NCBI GenBank assembly: GCA_008802785.1
Contig: VUYT01000012.1
Coordinates: 310,001-374,000 of the forward strand
Direction: 5' to 3'
Length of the DNA stretch: 64,000 bases
DNA from: Symmetrospora coprosmae
Taxonomy: Eukaryota; Basidiomycota; Cystobasidiomycetes; Symmetrosporaceae
The notes under the pieces are model-generated. The model saw nothing but the letters and a program-made list of their open reading frames with translations. It searched no databases and was not told the DNA's origin. Positions 33,819 through 47,538 of the stretch are shown here, piece after piece. The position numbers were made by a program, and so were the translations under genes. Numbering within the stretch: position 1 is the stretch's first letter; the number at the start of each line of letters is the position of its first letter.

Positions 33819-33992
33819 GGAATATAGGCGTGCTCCAGTCCCCATGCTGTTGTGTTTGTAGGTGCGAGTCGAAGCGGCGCGTCATCAGGTTTCTTGCCGA
33901 GCTTCTCCGGGATGCCGTGGCCCGCCACCGTGAACGCCTCCCTCGCGTCAGCTTGCTCGTCCTGCATTGCATACCACAACCATCAAGCAACG

Positions 33993-34198
33993 ATGAGACG
34001 CGCACTGAGCACCGCTGTGACGTCCAACCTGCGGATACGGCAGCAGGCCGCACTGCAGCACCAGACGCAGCTGCTCCGGCGGATCCCACCAGTGTCCACG
34101 GCGGCCTTCAGCTCGAGCACCAGATCTCGCTATGCAGAGGCCAGCGGGAGTGGCAGCAACGGCCAGCCAGGACAAGGCGGGCAGGCACAAGGCGATGG

Positions 34199-34232
<34 letters not shown>

Positions 34233-35818
34233 AAGAAGAAGAAGGCCTCCTCGTCCGAGAAGGAGGACCGTGGGCAGGCTGGACGCTCTCCCTTTGCGAT
34301 TTTCGTCGAAGTTTTGAAGGAGGAGCTGCAGAAAAGCAGAGAGCTCCAAGACAACGTCCGGCAGCTCCAGGGGACGGCCACAGAGGCCATGGACAGCGAG
34401 GCAATGAAGAAGGCCAAGGCCGTGTACGAGCGAGCGAGGGTGGGTCCACTTGGTTCCGTGGAAGCCTGGACCGGGTTCAGCAGGCACCGTCATGCAGCGC
34501 GACAGGAGATTCCAAGAAGCTGATACGGCAGTCCATCCTATCACCATCGTGTTGTTCGTACACTCCGCAGCTCACTGCATCCATCCAGTCGAACCCGCGC
34601 CTCAAGGCAGCCGCCGAAGCTTTGCAAAAGCAAGGAGGAGCCGTCTCGGACGCCGTGGCAGAAGCCGTCAAGAAGGTGGAGGAGTCGTACATCTATCGCG
34701 GGAGTCGAGATGCTGTGCGTACATTGCGCCTGCGTCGTGCGTTCGTCCTGCGCCAGACTGATCCGCTTTCTCCCTTCTCACCTGTGCCGCGTCATTACGA
34801 CAGCTCAACCGCGTTGGAAAGGCAGCCTACGATGCCTCCGAGCCGATACGACAGACAGAATCGTACAAGGTTGTTGCGGCCTCGGTATCTGAAGCGCTCG
34901 ACGATGTTGGTAGCAACACGCGGTACGGTGGATTCATCGAGAAAGAGGCGCGGAGGAAGCGCCGTGAAGCACGGTTGCGCGCGCTAGGCAAAGACGGCAT
35001 GGCAAAGAAGCGGATGCGCGTCCCGGAGAACCTGGAGTGGGTCACACGCTCTGCTCATACCGGCGAGCCCACCTTGCCGCCGTGGCTCTATCGCTAATGG
35101 CTGACGTCGTATCCGCTCGACCTGCAGAGCCGGCGAGAACATTGTACTGCACGCGACAGCATCCTCAGACCCAGTGGAAGGGAAGCGCTCCATCCGATCC
35201 CGCCTCCCACAGTCATGGCAAGAGAGTCTGGCAGCCATGGGCGAGAACTATCGCGAATCGGACAACGCCTTCATCTCGTTCTCGCGCGGCGTGACGGGCG
35301 GGCTGCACCGCTTCTTCGTCGAGGAGAACGAGACGGCGCGTGTAGTGCGCTGGATGAAGACGCTCGACCCAGACTTCCAGATGGAGGCGTTCCTGCGCGA
35401 GCTGCGCGAGTACATTGTCCCCGAGATTGTCGACGCGTACGTCTCGGCCGACGTAGCCGTGCTCAAGCAGTGGTGCAGCGAGGCGACGTACAACGTCCTC
35501 ACCGCCACGGTCCAGCCTTACATCCAGAAAGGCCTCGTCCCGGATAGCCGCGTACTCGATATCCGCGGAGTCGACATCCAGGCGGTCAAGGTGCTCGAGA
35601 ACGACATGAACGTCTTCGTCATCTCGTTCCGCACACAGGAGATCATCAACTTTCGTGATCCGAAGACGGGCGAGATCGTGGTCGGCGAAGAAAACAAGAT
35701 CGAGCAGTGCGGCTATGTCATGGTCTTGACGCGGGTGGAGGAGGAGCTTGATAATGAGGAGACCGGAGGTTATCGCGTTATTGATGCGGGACGCCGGTCA
35801 AAGGTAGCGTTCTTGTGA
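33993..35818 (+). CDS. TIM44: Mitochondrial import motor subunit Tim44
   Basis: Four exons (33993-34439, 34571-34714, 34804-35036, 35128-35818) give 504 residues. Tim44 sits on the matrix side of the TIM23 channel and tethers mtHsp70 to incoming preproteins. The N-terminus is a classic presequence (MRRALSTAVTSNLRIRQQAA, then AAFSSSTRSR). A run of about 11 Gln followed by four Lys lies at residues 70-84, an unusual insertion. The conserved body has SPFAIFVEVLKEELQKSREL, GFIEKEARRKRREARLRAL and the C-terminal Tim44 domain: NAFISFSRGVTGGLHRFF, VRWMKTLDPDFQMEAFLREL, AVLKQWCSEATYNVL, VFVISFRTQEI, GYVMVLTR. It starts 174 bases after the previous gene's stop on the same strand. Confidence 0.95.
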
Positions 35819-36532
35819 GCGTGTTCCTGCGAGCTTGTCGGACTTGTAGCACTAGGTAGGGTCGTCGGTGGCGACTTTTGGAAGACACACAACTCCTCGA
35901 CGCGATCTCATTCCGGTTCGAGAGACTATAAATTGCAGACGCCCTTCTTGATGCCAAGGAGGCTCTGATATACCTACTGATGGACTTTTCGCTTACTGTG
36001 AATTAGGGAGCCGGGCAGCCCTGCTTCCAGCACGTGCCGGGCAACTCTGGCAGCTCTCCCGCTCCGGCATCTGCAGTGTACTTTGCAACTTCCATCATAC
36101 TGCTCAGCTACCTAGGGCACTCTTCCATTAAGTCTGCCACATCCCTGCCCGGTCGGCGACACCGACAGACCAGGTGAACTCATCGCTCGCACGCACACCC
36201 GCTAAGCAGAGGCTCGCTCGACATGACGTGCTTCCCAAATTACACCGCGTCGTCAGGTTGCATCCTTTACTTTCCCTGCACGAAATGTCACTGATACAGG
36301 TGCACAAGATCCTGAACCCCGCATATCTGCTACCACCTCCTGCTTCACACTTTCAGTACTTGTACACGATACACATTCCTCGTCGCGGGCGTGATCTATC
36401 GTGGCCCAACGCAAAAGGCATGCTCCCGCGTTAGCAGCGCCCGGGAATGCCTCGAACATCCTGAGTTTCGCGCTTACGTCTTGGAAAAAATCGTCTGCCA
36501 TGCTGCGCCCCAGCATGTGTAGCTCCCCATCG
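35819..36532. other. Intergenic between Tim44 and the F-box-like gene (convergent)
   Basis: 714 bases between two convergent genes. No supported gene; the open frames are short. A TATA-like ACTATAAATT at about 35925-35935 has no gene downstream that it could serve. GC content falls relative to the flanking genes. Confidence 0.45.
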
Positions 36533-37861
36533 TCACTCGTCTGCCTCGTCTGCGTCCTCGTCAAAAGTGGTCAAGTATTCAAACAAGCTTAGAAGCTCCT
36601 TCAGAGACGCTTCTCCTTCTCCTTCCTCCTTCCAGATTGAACGTGCTCGTAGTCCATCCTCTGCATGCTGAACGAGGAGCCGGACCTCATCCATAGGAGG
36701 CCAATGGCTAAGGCCGGGGTCGTAGGCTAGGCCCATGTAGTCGGACATATCCTCCCCAACGCGAAGAATAGGTGTGCCTCGGAGATGCGGAAGCCAGGAT
36801 ACATCTGCCAGATGACGGATAATGTCGAAGTAGCCGACGGGCTCGTAGGCCTGCAGCTCCAGCGTTTTCAGATTTGAAGGAAGGGATCTGGCCCTGACCA
36901 GGGTGGCCAGATCCGAATCGACCAGCAGGTGTCGGAGGTGCTTGAAAGCAGCTATGAATTCATCTATCTGCTCTTGTATCTGTTCTTGATATATCGGAAT
37001 CCCGCCATAGGGGATCTGATAACGTGCACGTCGGACTGAATGTGACGCGCCTAAGTATGTATATTGGTCTTCGTGGTGGGTGAGCGTGAGCCTTGTGACT
37101 GTTCCGAAAATGCCCGTCGTGCATGGTTCTACCACAGGAAAGTCGTTCGGATCGGCGATAGTGAGGCTGTGCAGGTTCGTCAAGCCGCCCACGAGTCCGT
37201 CCCACCCGCGCCGGCCGATACCTCTGCCAGCCAGCGATAGATCTAAAGCTCTGATATGCCTACAGGCCTCCTTCTGCAGAAGAGGCATCTCCTCGTCCCA
37301 CGTAGTGTCTCCTGTCAAACGGGCATGAGACTTTTTCCCCCGCTCTTCCCGTTCAAGCCAATCCTTCCGCCCGAGGGTGATATCGAGGTCTACCAGGGCA
37401 GAGCAGCCACTCAACAGCTCGCACAGTTCCGGGTCCTTCAGCCCGGCCACGATCAAGTGATGGACAAGGCGAGCTTTCGACTTGTCGGCAACGAGGATGT
37501 CGTTGAGTCGGTAACATCGCTCGATGCGGCGTTCATGAGAGGTGTCGAAGCGGTTGCGACCGTGCTCAGGTGGCTCAGTGCAGTCGATGCGTATGGTGCG
37601 GTATAGGAGGGGCATAGATACGGCGTTCCATCCCTTGCAGACTCGGGCGATCGAGTGAAGGTCTGCCCGTCGCGCGAGCGAGATGACCATCTCTGCGATC
37701 TCGTAGATTGCCAAAGCTCGCGCAGCAGCGCTCTCTCCGCCGGTGGCCTCGGTGGGCGTACGATGTCGCTTATGCCGCTGCCGCAGAGGAGGAGAAGACG
37801 GGCTCTGCTCCGCACCTGATGTAGCGAGCAGCGAAGGGGCGGCGCTAGGGGTGCCTGACAT
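36533..37861 (-). CDS. F-box-like protein of unknown target
   Basis: A single exon encodes 442 residues from the first true ATG (37861). An F-box-like motif lies at about residues 48-95: IYEIAEMVISLARRADLHSI, ARVCKGWNAVSMPLLYRTI. The rest is a long region with leucine-spaced segments (LSGCSALVDLDITL, HIRALDLSLAG, GLTNLHSLTIA, HLRHLLVDSDLATLV, LKTLELQAYEP) that looks like degenerate leucine-rich repeats, the usual substrate-binding part of basidiomycete F-box proteins. An SCF ubiquitin-ligase adaptor role is inferred from this architecture. It is acidic at the C-terminus and shares a 428-base divergent promoter region with the GDP-fucose synthase gene. Confidence 0.75.
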   Translation of the reverse strand: MSGTPSAAPSLLATSGAEQSPSSPPLRQRHKRHRTPTEATGGESAAARALAIYEIAEMVISLARRADLHSIARVCKGWNAVSMPLLYRTIRIDCTEPPEHGRNRFDTSHERRIERCYRLNDILVADKSKARLVHHLIVAGLKDPELCELLSGCSALVDLDITLGRKDWLEREERGKKSHARLTGDTTWDEEMPLLQKEACRHIRALDLSLAGRGIGRRGWDGLVGGLTNLHSLTIADPNDFPVVEPCTTGIFGTVTRLTLTHHEDQYTYLGASHSVRRARYQIPYGGIPIYQEQIQEQIDEFIAAFKHLRHLLVDSDLATLVRARSLPSNLKTLELQAYEPVGYFDIIRHLADVSWLPHLRGTPILRVGEDMSDYMGLAYDPGLSHWPPMDEVRLLVQHAEDGLRARSIWKEEGEGEASLKELLSLFEYLTTFDEDADEADE

Positions 37862-38289
37862 TGTGTCTTCCTTGAAAAGGATGAGATGTGGCGCGCTCAA
37901 AGTGGACTGCTGAAGGGCGCCTCACGTCGCACGCTATGCATGCGGTGACGAGAAACGACGACGACCTTCCCTTCCCTTCCCTCCCTCGGTAGCTGGGCAA
38001 CCGTTGCTTTTTGTGCGGAAGTGTTCGTTGACGCGTTGGGACAGAACTCGGAGCGGACGGCGAACGGGCGCTTGTGATGGCAGGAGCAGCTCGCGCAGAG
38101 AGGACTGTGCCTTGTTTAAGGGAGTAGCCTGATGCTTGTATGGGCGCAGCGTATATTTTCCTCTCTAGGATGGGAAGAAGGTAATTGAATCGACACAAAG
38201 GTGAAGGGTGCGGAGCTCGAGGGGAGCATCAGGGCTCAACCAGGCACGAAACTCGCACGCCCTCCAACAACACCGGCTTCCCGGTCAAC
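37862..38289. promoter_or_regulatory. Divergent promoter region, F-box-like and GDP-fucose synthase genes
   Basis: 428 bases between divergent start codons. It contains a purine/pyrimidine-biased stretch near 37965-37990. No coding region is supported. Confidence 0.45.
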
Positions 38290-39839
<1,550 letters not shown>

Positions 39840-40119
39840 CGGCTTTCTTCGCGCAGAAACAGCGACATGTCACGGAACTTTCAATCAATCTATGCTATTC
39901 CATCCGGATGCTACAGTGCTTCAGTCCTGTTGTGTGTAGTAACAGCGTCCCATCCCGCAATCCATCATGCTCGCATTGCGCTCTCAGACTTGCTCACTAT
40001 GACAACTGCGATACTCCACAAGGCCGTCCTCCTGCTTTTTCTGTACGGTGGGCCTAAACAATCCTTCTGTTATATGTTCTCGATATTCTCTGTCTCTTCT
40101 CGGTCCAGTTCTGCCTGGG

Positions 40120-43100
40120 CTACCAGAACTTGATCTTCCACTTGGACGTGGGCTTGCTTGTGGTGGAAAGACCAACCGCCTGTGTAGTTGTGGCAGCTGA
40201 GTTCTCGATGACAATATGCGGATCGTGCGACTCTCGGTATATGGTGGAAGCAGACTGTGTCTCATTCGACCGTGCCTTGAAGAGGCTAGCATACTGCTCG
40301 ACACGCTTGTGAGTCCCTACATGAGACTGAGGCTGGGCCTGGACTTGAGACTGGCGGCTCGCTTCGTAGTACTTGTTGATCGAACCAAATACCTCCTTCT
40401 CTGCTTCCATGACGTCTTCTGCGCTCCTGTACTCTCGCGATTGATATTGTGATTGTGATTGCGACTGTATCTGTAACTCGTCCTGGCGAGCATGCTGGAA
40501 GGGTTCTGCGGCGGCATCACCAACCCGCGAATCAGCAGTATTGAAGGTAGAGATGCGAGATCCGGCCAGAGCACCGCGCCGCGCCTGAGGTGACGTGGGA
40601 GGCGACTCGTAGTGAGTCGGAGGGGCCATGGAGGCTTTCTGCCAAATATCGTCGTTCTCGGTGCCCGAAGAGCCGAGGTCGGCGATACGAGGACAGTCGT
40701 CCATTGGATCCGCGAGCTTGGACTTGCCGTACAGCTTGAACTTTGGTGCCTGCATAAAGCACCCTGATCAGTCGAGTCCACTTGACAGTCAGGGAAAGTC
40801 GGGCAGCGCGCACCTCCGCCTTCTTTGCCGCGGCCGCTTCGGCCTCTCGCTTGATCTGCGCCTGGCTCGTCGTTGGCGCAATGCTGAACGCGTCCATGCC
40901 AGCAAGCGCCCGCGCCCGTTTCGCAGCCTTCTCTCTTTCGTTCGCTTCTTCTTCGTGCTGGTCCTTCGTCTTGGGCCTGAACAGCGTGAGCTTGCTGTTG
41001 GGAGCGACGGCGTACGTCTCCCGCTTATTTGTCTTGCGCAGTCTCCCTCCGTATGCATCGTAGGCGGCAGTCTTGTTTCGGGCCTTCTCGGCAGCCTGCT
41101 CCTCCGCCGAAGCGGGCTTCTTCTGGAGAGGCAGCTTGAATTTGGCGGCGGTAATAATCTCGGCCGTCATCTTCGGCCGCGCCACAGGCTGGAACTTCTT
41201 GTACGAGGCGGGGAGGTTCGCAGTTGCGGCAGGGTCAACGGTAACAGGGCGTCCGAGCTTGAGCGTTCCCTTCTTGAGCTGTCGGGTGAACTCGACAGTA
41301 TCCCATGCCGCCTCTTCCTCGTCTGATGAGGGTGCCTGGTCAAAGCTGCCGCCGTATCCGAATGCATCGAGATCTGTAGGTACACGCCCGCCCTTCCTCG
41401 CTGACGCGGCATAAGCAGCTTGGATCGTGTGGCCGGCCTTGTTCTCGAGCTCTTCTCGGCGACGGACGCGCTCTTCTCGTCGCTCTTTCTCTCGTTGCAG
41501 CTCATTCGGGACGACAATCCGTCGCTTCTCCTTCCTAGTGGGCGAGGTTGGGTTGGCATAAGGCTCATGGCGATGTTCCCCTCTCTTTACGATGTAGGCA
41601 GGCTGTTGCCGGCCCGTGGACAGCGCTCGGTCTGTCTGTATGTTTCTTATGAAATGTGCATCGGAAGAAGCATTCGGCCTAGGTGCAGGCGAACGCGGAG
41701 GAGATGGCGAGGCAGAGAAGGATCGGCTGCTCTCGCGATCGATCGACGCATGAAGCGGCGTTGCAGACGTGTGTGCTGCCTGCGAACACCACTCGATCTC
41801 CTGAAGACTGCTCATTCGCTGCAGGCCACATGTAGGGTGCCCAGCATGCGCGCTGGCGTCTTTACGACTGGAGCTGGTTTGAGGAGAAATAGGGAGCGCG
41901 CTAGGATGAGTTTGGAGTGGTGAAGGCCGAAAGGTAGCAGCTCTTCGCATGATGGGGATGCTGCGCGAGACTGGCGTAGACGAACAGGGAGCGGGTTAGC
42001 GGAGAGCAGAGAGTCAGCCTAGTGCTGTGACTACATGAGCTGAGACGAAGGAGGGCAAGCGCATCGAGAAAGACGCGTGCTAGGGGAGGTGGAAAGTAGC
42101 AGGCGGAGGTGCAGGGAGGCGGGAGGAAAAGAGGGCAAACGAAGCACGGGAAGAGCAGACGAGGGAAGGAAGCTGACTCACCTTGCCCGCCTAATCCGGT
42201 GATGGAGGCTGGGCCTGTACTTGCTGCATCTTGCATCGGTGTCGAAGCGGTCGAAAGACGCAAAGGCACGCTCTGAGTAAACATGGGACTCTGATCACGA
42301 TGGGCTGGAAGCAGCTCTGCTATGGCGCTTGCCGAGGTTCGCTGGCTTCCGTTGCAGGCACTCATCCACGAAGGAAGGGGAGGTGGCGCGTCGTCGAACT
42401 CAGAATCGTCTACGCTGTCATCCCCTGACTCTGGCTCGGCATGTTGAACATGAAGAGGTGATTGCGGCATAAGAGTGAGTTGCTGCTGTTGGGCCTGTAC
42501 TAGGCGTCTCTGAGAAGGGAGAGGTAGTGCAGACGGTCCAGACTGGGGCGGAAAGGGTGCAGGTTCGGCTTGAGGGATATCTGCGTCTGTAGGCATGGTT
42601 GGAAGAGGAGGAGGAGGAGAAGCCTTGGCCACTGTCTTGCCCTTGGCTGGGTCTTTCGCCTTTTTCGGGGCTGGCGCCTTCGCTTTCGGAGCGGTCGCTG
42701 CCTTTTTCTTCCTAGGCGCCTTCGCTTTGGCCTGTTTCTTTGCTGGTTTGGTTGCAGCAGTTTCCGCTTCATGTTCAGAAGAGGCATCTGCAAGCGCCTC
42801 GTCACCCTCCTCAGGCTGATCTGCTGCAGCCTTTTGCTTCTTGTTCTTCCTTGGAGTCTTTGCCTTGACTTGCTTCTTTGCTGGTCTAGCGGGCGCAGCA
42901 TCCGCTTCCTGCTCCGGTTCGGCCATTGTAGAAGGGTCCTCCTGCTCCTTCTCCTCGGGCAGGACGGCAGCGGCCTGCTTCTTCTTCCTGGGAGTCTTGC
43001 TCTTGCCCTGCTTCGTGGCCGCCTTGGCAGCAGCGGTCTTGTCTCCAGTCTCGGACTGCTCGCCAGCGGCAGGATCCGCGTCATTGGAGGTGGATGTAGT

Positions 43101-43567
43101 CTTCGTATTTCCCTTCTTCGACGCCTTCTCTCGCATGCGGGCGAAGCCTTCGTTGAGCTTGCCAGGCTTCTTGCTCCAGTGTGTAAGCTTTCGTATTCTA
43201 GCTGCCTTCTGCTGCTGTGTCTCTGCTTCTGCGGTGAGTTCTGCAGGGTTGGCGGGGGAAGAAGGGGATGAGGGTGAGCTCCGGATACGGCGGAAGGGAG
43301 TGACACGGGTCGGATCTGCTCACCTTCGAAGGAAGCATACTGCGAATGGTCGTAGTGATGCATCTTGGGGTTGGAGGATGAGGTGTGGGGATAGTCGGTG
43401 CCATCGCTGCTACCGGAGTCCTTGCTCGTCCTTCGCGGGATGGCCCTCTCCGCAGGTGCGCCAGACTTGAGATGCGGCTTGGGCTTGAGGGCGGAAGCCT
43501 CCGCCAAGGCCATGAACTCTTCGTCCTCCTCGAGGTCCCAGTCAACCTCCATATCCTCTTTGCTCAT
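40120..43567 (-). CDS. Lys/Ala/Pro-rich nuclear-type protein of unknown function, 1029 residues
   Basis: I join two apparent genes into one. Exons are 43567-43324, 43240-42182, 41970-40814 and 40749-40120; phases agree and the lengths sum to 1030 codons. The N-terminus is acidic (MEVDWDLEEDEEFMALAEAS). A conserved-looking segment follows (KLTHWSKKPGKLNEGFARM). Residues about 130-280 contain three or four imperfect repeats of the form KKQxKAKxPRKxK separated by acidic linkers, resembling histone H1 tails or AT-hook-like DNA-binding runs. The second half has a charged coiled-coil stretch (NELQREKERREERVRRREEL), then GRPVTVDPAATANLPASYKK and FKLYGKSKLADPMDDCPR, and ends in a Gln/Ser-rich region. 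The third exon would otherwise begin at an internal ATG (41950) and be called a separate gene. Function is unknown; chromatin association is a guess from composition. Confidence 0.6.
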
Positions 43568-43878
43568 CGTCGAGTCGGGGAAGTGATCTGTCTTCAGGCC
43601 TGGAGGCTGCCAGCCGCAGCGTGACTGGGCGAGGTGATTGTGGTACTGGAAGCGCTATCTACGCTTCTATTGCTGCTGCTAATACTACCCGACACTGCTT
43701 TGTCGACTTCACCTTACGATACAGTTGGTTGGAGCGAAGGAAAGAGGAGAGACTGGAGGAGGGACGGGATCAAGACGAAGACGCGCCCAAGGGTCGGGCG
43801 TCTCCAGCTGCAGGGGCAGTCGCCACCAGCGCCCGCCTTGACCTCCGAGCAGCGCACTCCCTGGAGAAGCATCGAAAC

Positions 43879-44966
43879 ATGTCGAGGACTACCGCGCAAG
43901 AAGTGGCAGATGCTATGGAAGCGTCACATCTATCCTCAGCTTCGTCGGACGAAGCAGAAGAGACGCACGGGATATCATCGGGTCCATCCCGAGCCGCGCG
44001 AGCTCGACGATCCTCCCTCGAAGACAGGCGTCTGCCGCCTCCGCTGTCGCCGCGAGTCGCACAAGACAGCGTGAGAGCTCTCGAAGGAAGCGCTGCTGGC
44101 CGTTCTAGCAGCAGCGCCCACGGCAGGCTGCACCCGCCCAGCCAGCTCGATGCCACCTTGCGGAGATCCGGTCCGGAAGACATGTCCCGAAGCACAAGCG
44201 GAGGTGCAATGCTACGTCGCTGCAGCACCGAGAGCGCTCACAGCCTTGACTTTGACAGCGACGTGCGTGGCACGTCTCGGCAGGCCTGGCACGGGACACT
44301 ATGCTCACCCTTTGACGTCGACCGCTGCAGCCCGAGTCGTTCCGTATCCGCCCTGCTTCCATCGCTTCGCGCACGTCCATCGGGACATCACTGCAGGGCG
44401 TGAGGATACGCGACAACTCGCTCGAAGAGAGCGCCTCATTCGCTCGACAGGTGAGCACTGCGGCACACCATGTGAGAGGTAAGCTAGCCATAGCCTCCGA
44501 TCTGATGACTCCGATAGGTACGGATATCCTCTTTCCACACAGTTGGCGGCTCACTCGGCGGCTTTGTAGCCTACGAGTGCGTCATAACCACCACAGACGT
44601 GCGTCGGCGAGACTTTCCTGACTTATAGCTGGACCTACTGATCAAGAGTAATGTGTCGAGCAGGGAGCCACTATTCGCCGGATGAAGCGCTATTCGGCGT
44701 TCTGCGACCTGCGAGAGGACCTCCTTCAAGCCTTTCCTGCTCTCACCAGGCTGATTGACACACTACCACGAAAGTCATTAGGTGCGTCGGGGACGTGTCG
44801 CCTCACCTACTGCCTCTCTTCCGACTGACGCTCCAGCCCTTCAGCCAAATACCGACCGTCTTTCCTGGAAAAACGGCGCAAGCGGCTTGCTTATTGGCTC
44901 AGTACCGTGTTACTGCATTCGCAGCTAGGTGGTAGCACACAAGCCAAAGCCTGGATCCTGGAGTGA
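43879..44966 (+). CDS. PX-domain protein, Ypt35-like
   Basis: Five exons (43879-44262, 44331-44450, 44518-44598, 44664-44781, 44845-44966) give 274 residues. The N-terminal 130 residues are Ser/Arg-rich and disordered. The C-terminal half is a phosphoinositide-binding PX domain split over four exons: VRISSFHTVGGSLGGFVAYE, CVITTTD, RRMKRYSAFCDLREDLLQAF (the RRYSxF lipid-binding motif), LPRKSLAKYRPSFLEKRRKR and LAYWLSTVLLHSQLGGS. The order and the short C-terminus resemble yeast Ypt35, an endosomal/vacuolar adaptor that recruits Vps13 to membrane contact sites. The 311-base gap to the divergent Lys-rich gene holds both promoters. Confidence 0.85.
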
Positions 44967-45081
44967 TGAAGGTCAAGCCCTGCTATTACCGGCGCGGATG
45001 CCGCCCCTAAAGCCCAAAGCACTGCGCCCTCGAACGCGCGCATGACTATTGCAACATCGACCCCCTCGACATCAAGCATCC

Positions 45082-47538
45082 TTAGAAGCTGAACGCCCGG
45101 AGGTGGTCGTTCAGTTTGGACCGCCTGGAACTGCACAGGTGTGCCAAAAAGGAGGAGAAGAACAGGCCAACGGTGATTCCGATGGCAATCTCGACCATCA
45201 GGAGTCCAACGCCGAGACTGTGCTGGTACACGGCACCGTCGCTCGCCTGTCCTCTGCCCGAGATGACCAGGCCGCCTGCGAGTCGGGGCAAGCCCACAAG
45301 TTAGCGGCGTTCAAGGAGCTGGGCCGGTCGAGGCGCGGACTCACCGGCTGCAGCGATGCCACTGGGCACGAGATAGAGAATGCCCGTGATGCCTACCACA
45401 AAGGAGGAGGAGCGGGTGATGCGGCCGTACACGTTGGCAAGCACGCCGACGGTCAAGCCTCCGATGCACGAGACGATGTCCGACTGGGCAGAGCGGCACG
45501 GTCAGCAGTAACTCGTGCGCATCGGGAGAAGTTGGGAAGGCGACGTCACTAACGCGGTGCGGGATGTACAGCCCGGAGAAGTGGTTCGTAACCCAGCCGG
45601 CGCAGCCGATGCAGACCATGGCGAGCAGCTCGCGCCGCTTGAGAGGCTGCAGATTTGAGAGCGCCAGAAGGACCGCAAAGGCCGGGACGAGGAGGAATAG
45701 GTACCAGTCATTCGAGAGTGGGCGCGCGTACCACCCGTCCGTCGACGCGCGGTTGCACTTGATATTGCCGCTGTTGATGGCGGTGAGCGAGTCGGACAAG
45801 GTGCCGTTGTCGAAGGAAAAGCTGCGAAAGAGTACAGTGTCAGCATGATCGGATATGCCTACTTGACGTGACGTATGAGATCCACCTTCCGGTCAAGAAT
45901 GGCACTGTGCCATTGTAAACGGTGCCCATGATATTGACAGTGTTGTCGGTGTCGTCGGGACCGAGGCGCCGCCTGTCCATAAGGCCATACAGGTCGCTCC
46001 CGACGCCGATGCCGACTGCGGTTGAATGGCACTCTCAGTTCGGCTCTAGACATGAGCAGCAGCAGCGGGACTCTCACAGCCCAGGAAGAGCGAGTAGATT
46101 ATGGCGTAGACTGCAGATGGGTTGCATACGGGTTAGAAGCAGACGAAGCGGAAGGCGGGCAGATTCTGACCCACCTAGTCGCACAGCCCCTCCTACGAAG
46201 TTCTTGCCGGCCAATTCTAGCGAGCCAGCCAGGATGATGAAGCCGGGCAGAATCCCCACCAAGCCAGCGGAGAGCGTCGCCTCGTAGCAGACTACGCGCC
46301 AGAAAGAAGTCAGGGTCAGGCAGGAAAGAGAGAATGGAGGCCGAGGAGGAATTCTCAATCGTACAGATGTGGCCGGCACGGGAAAGACCCTTTGCCGCGA
46401 AGGAGATGGCGCTTGCGACGACAATCCTGACAGAGCCAGGTCTTCAGCCTCGACTTTCGCATCGATACACGTGCGGCGTCTGACTTACTCGAAGATGTCA
46501 TGGAAGCGCTGATTGTTTGCGTTGATGCCGAGCTTGAGCCAGGTCAGAATGCTCGCAAACACCCCAGCGAGCATTGCGTCCGCGAATGAGCCACTGAAGC
46601 CCATGGGGCAGATAAGTGCCGACATGCACCCTGCAATGACGACGCGCTGCCAGACGCTGTAGATGGGCTTGGTCTCCATCATGACGTCGAGGCAGAGGGT
46701 TGCCTCCTTGACGGTCGTGTGGCCCGACTCGACGGACCGCCAGAGCTGATTGACGGCATGGAGCTGGAGACGAATGCACTGTCACTTGATATGGTTGAAG
46801 GAAGCGATGTTGAGCATGTCCACTTACCGATCCGAGATCCAGTCCGCCGTTCTGGTGTTTGACCGTGATGGTGTCGCTCAAGTGCGAGCCCGCAACTCCG
46901 AAGTTGACGACTGCAGTAAAAGGAACGAGGCGTAAGCTTCGGTCTTTCAAGGAGATCTTCTGTACATCGACTCTCTGCGCACCAACACAGTTCGGGTGAT
47001 GAACGAATTGAGCAGGGACGCCCACGATCTCCGCTGCAAAGTCCAGGTCCGCCTCTACGCGATGGCTGGGCGACCCGAAGGAGAGCAGCGCCTTGGTAAC
47101 CTTGAGGATGAAGGCTTGGCGCACATCGAGGCTGACGCTGGTGAAGTCGAGGCGAGCCTCCTGCCCGGCTTCGAGGTTATCATTGACCCGCTCGAGCTGG
47201 CGCTCCAAGCCGGTGAGGCCAGCGCTGGCAAGAGTGGAGACGGGTACGTCTTTCAATGTCTTTTCGCATGCGACTGGAGCGGCGAGCGTGTCCTGAGAGG
47301 ACGATGCCGCGGAGATGGGCTTGGTGAAGGAGCCATCGTGGCGAAGGGCCGGAGGCGTGGAAGCGGACGCCTCGGCTAGCGGCACCTCCTCGCCATGCTC
47401 GTTCTCGATGATGACTTTAGCACTCTCGTTCGGCAGGGCAGCGAGATCCTCGTTATCTGCAGCAGTACCCAGCGGGATCTCGGAAGCGGACAGCCCGCTC
47501 GCTGGGAAGCTTGAGATGAGATCTCCGCCGATGGCCAT
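45082..47538 (-). CDS. PRM10: Prm10/ThrE-family membrane protein
   Basis: Nine exons (47538-46828, 46778-46489, 46426-46365, 46291-46175, 46110-46078, 46015-45886, 45821-45554, 45483-45345, 45275-45082) sum to 647 residues. The family (DUF1212/ThrE, pheromone-regulated membrane protein 10) comprises polytopic membrane proteins related to bacterial threonine/serine exporters; fungal substrates are unknown. The N-terminal 115 residues are disordered. Family markers are AFILKVTKALLSFGSPSHRV, VGVPAQFVHHPNCV, LVGILPGFIILAGSLELAG, VYAIIYSLFLGFGI, a second block with FLLVPAFAVLLALSNLQPL, and IGGLTVGVLANVYGRITRSS. About ten membrane segments are visible. The first intron (46779-46827) is only 49 nt and one exon is 33 nt. 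It converges with the Ypt35-like gene, 115 bases apart. Confidence 0.9.

Noticed and set aside
35914-35922. GGTTCGAG, resembling a tRNA B box
   Set aside because: No matching A box or cloverleaf can be drawn around it; the extended B-box consensus is not met.
41901-42181. Extension of the Lys-rich protein through a Leu/Phe/Ser-rich tail to a stop at 41901
   Set aside because: This is intron sequence between a GTGAGT donor (42181) and a CCAG acceptor (41971) that joins in phase to the next exon.
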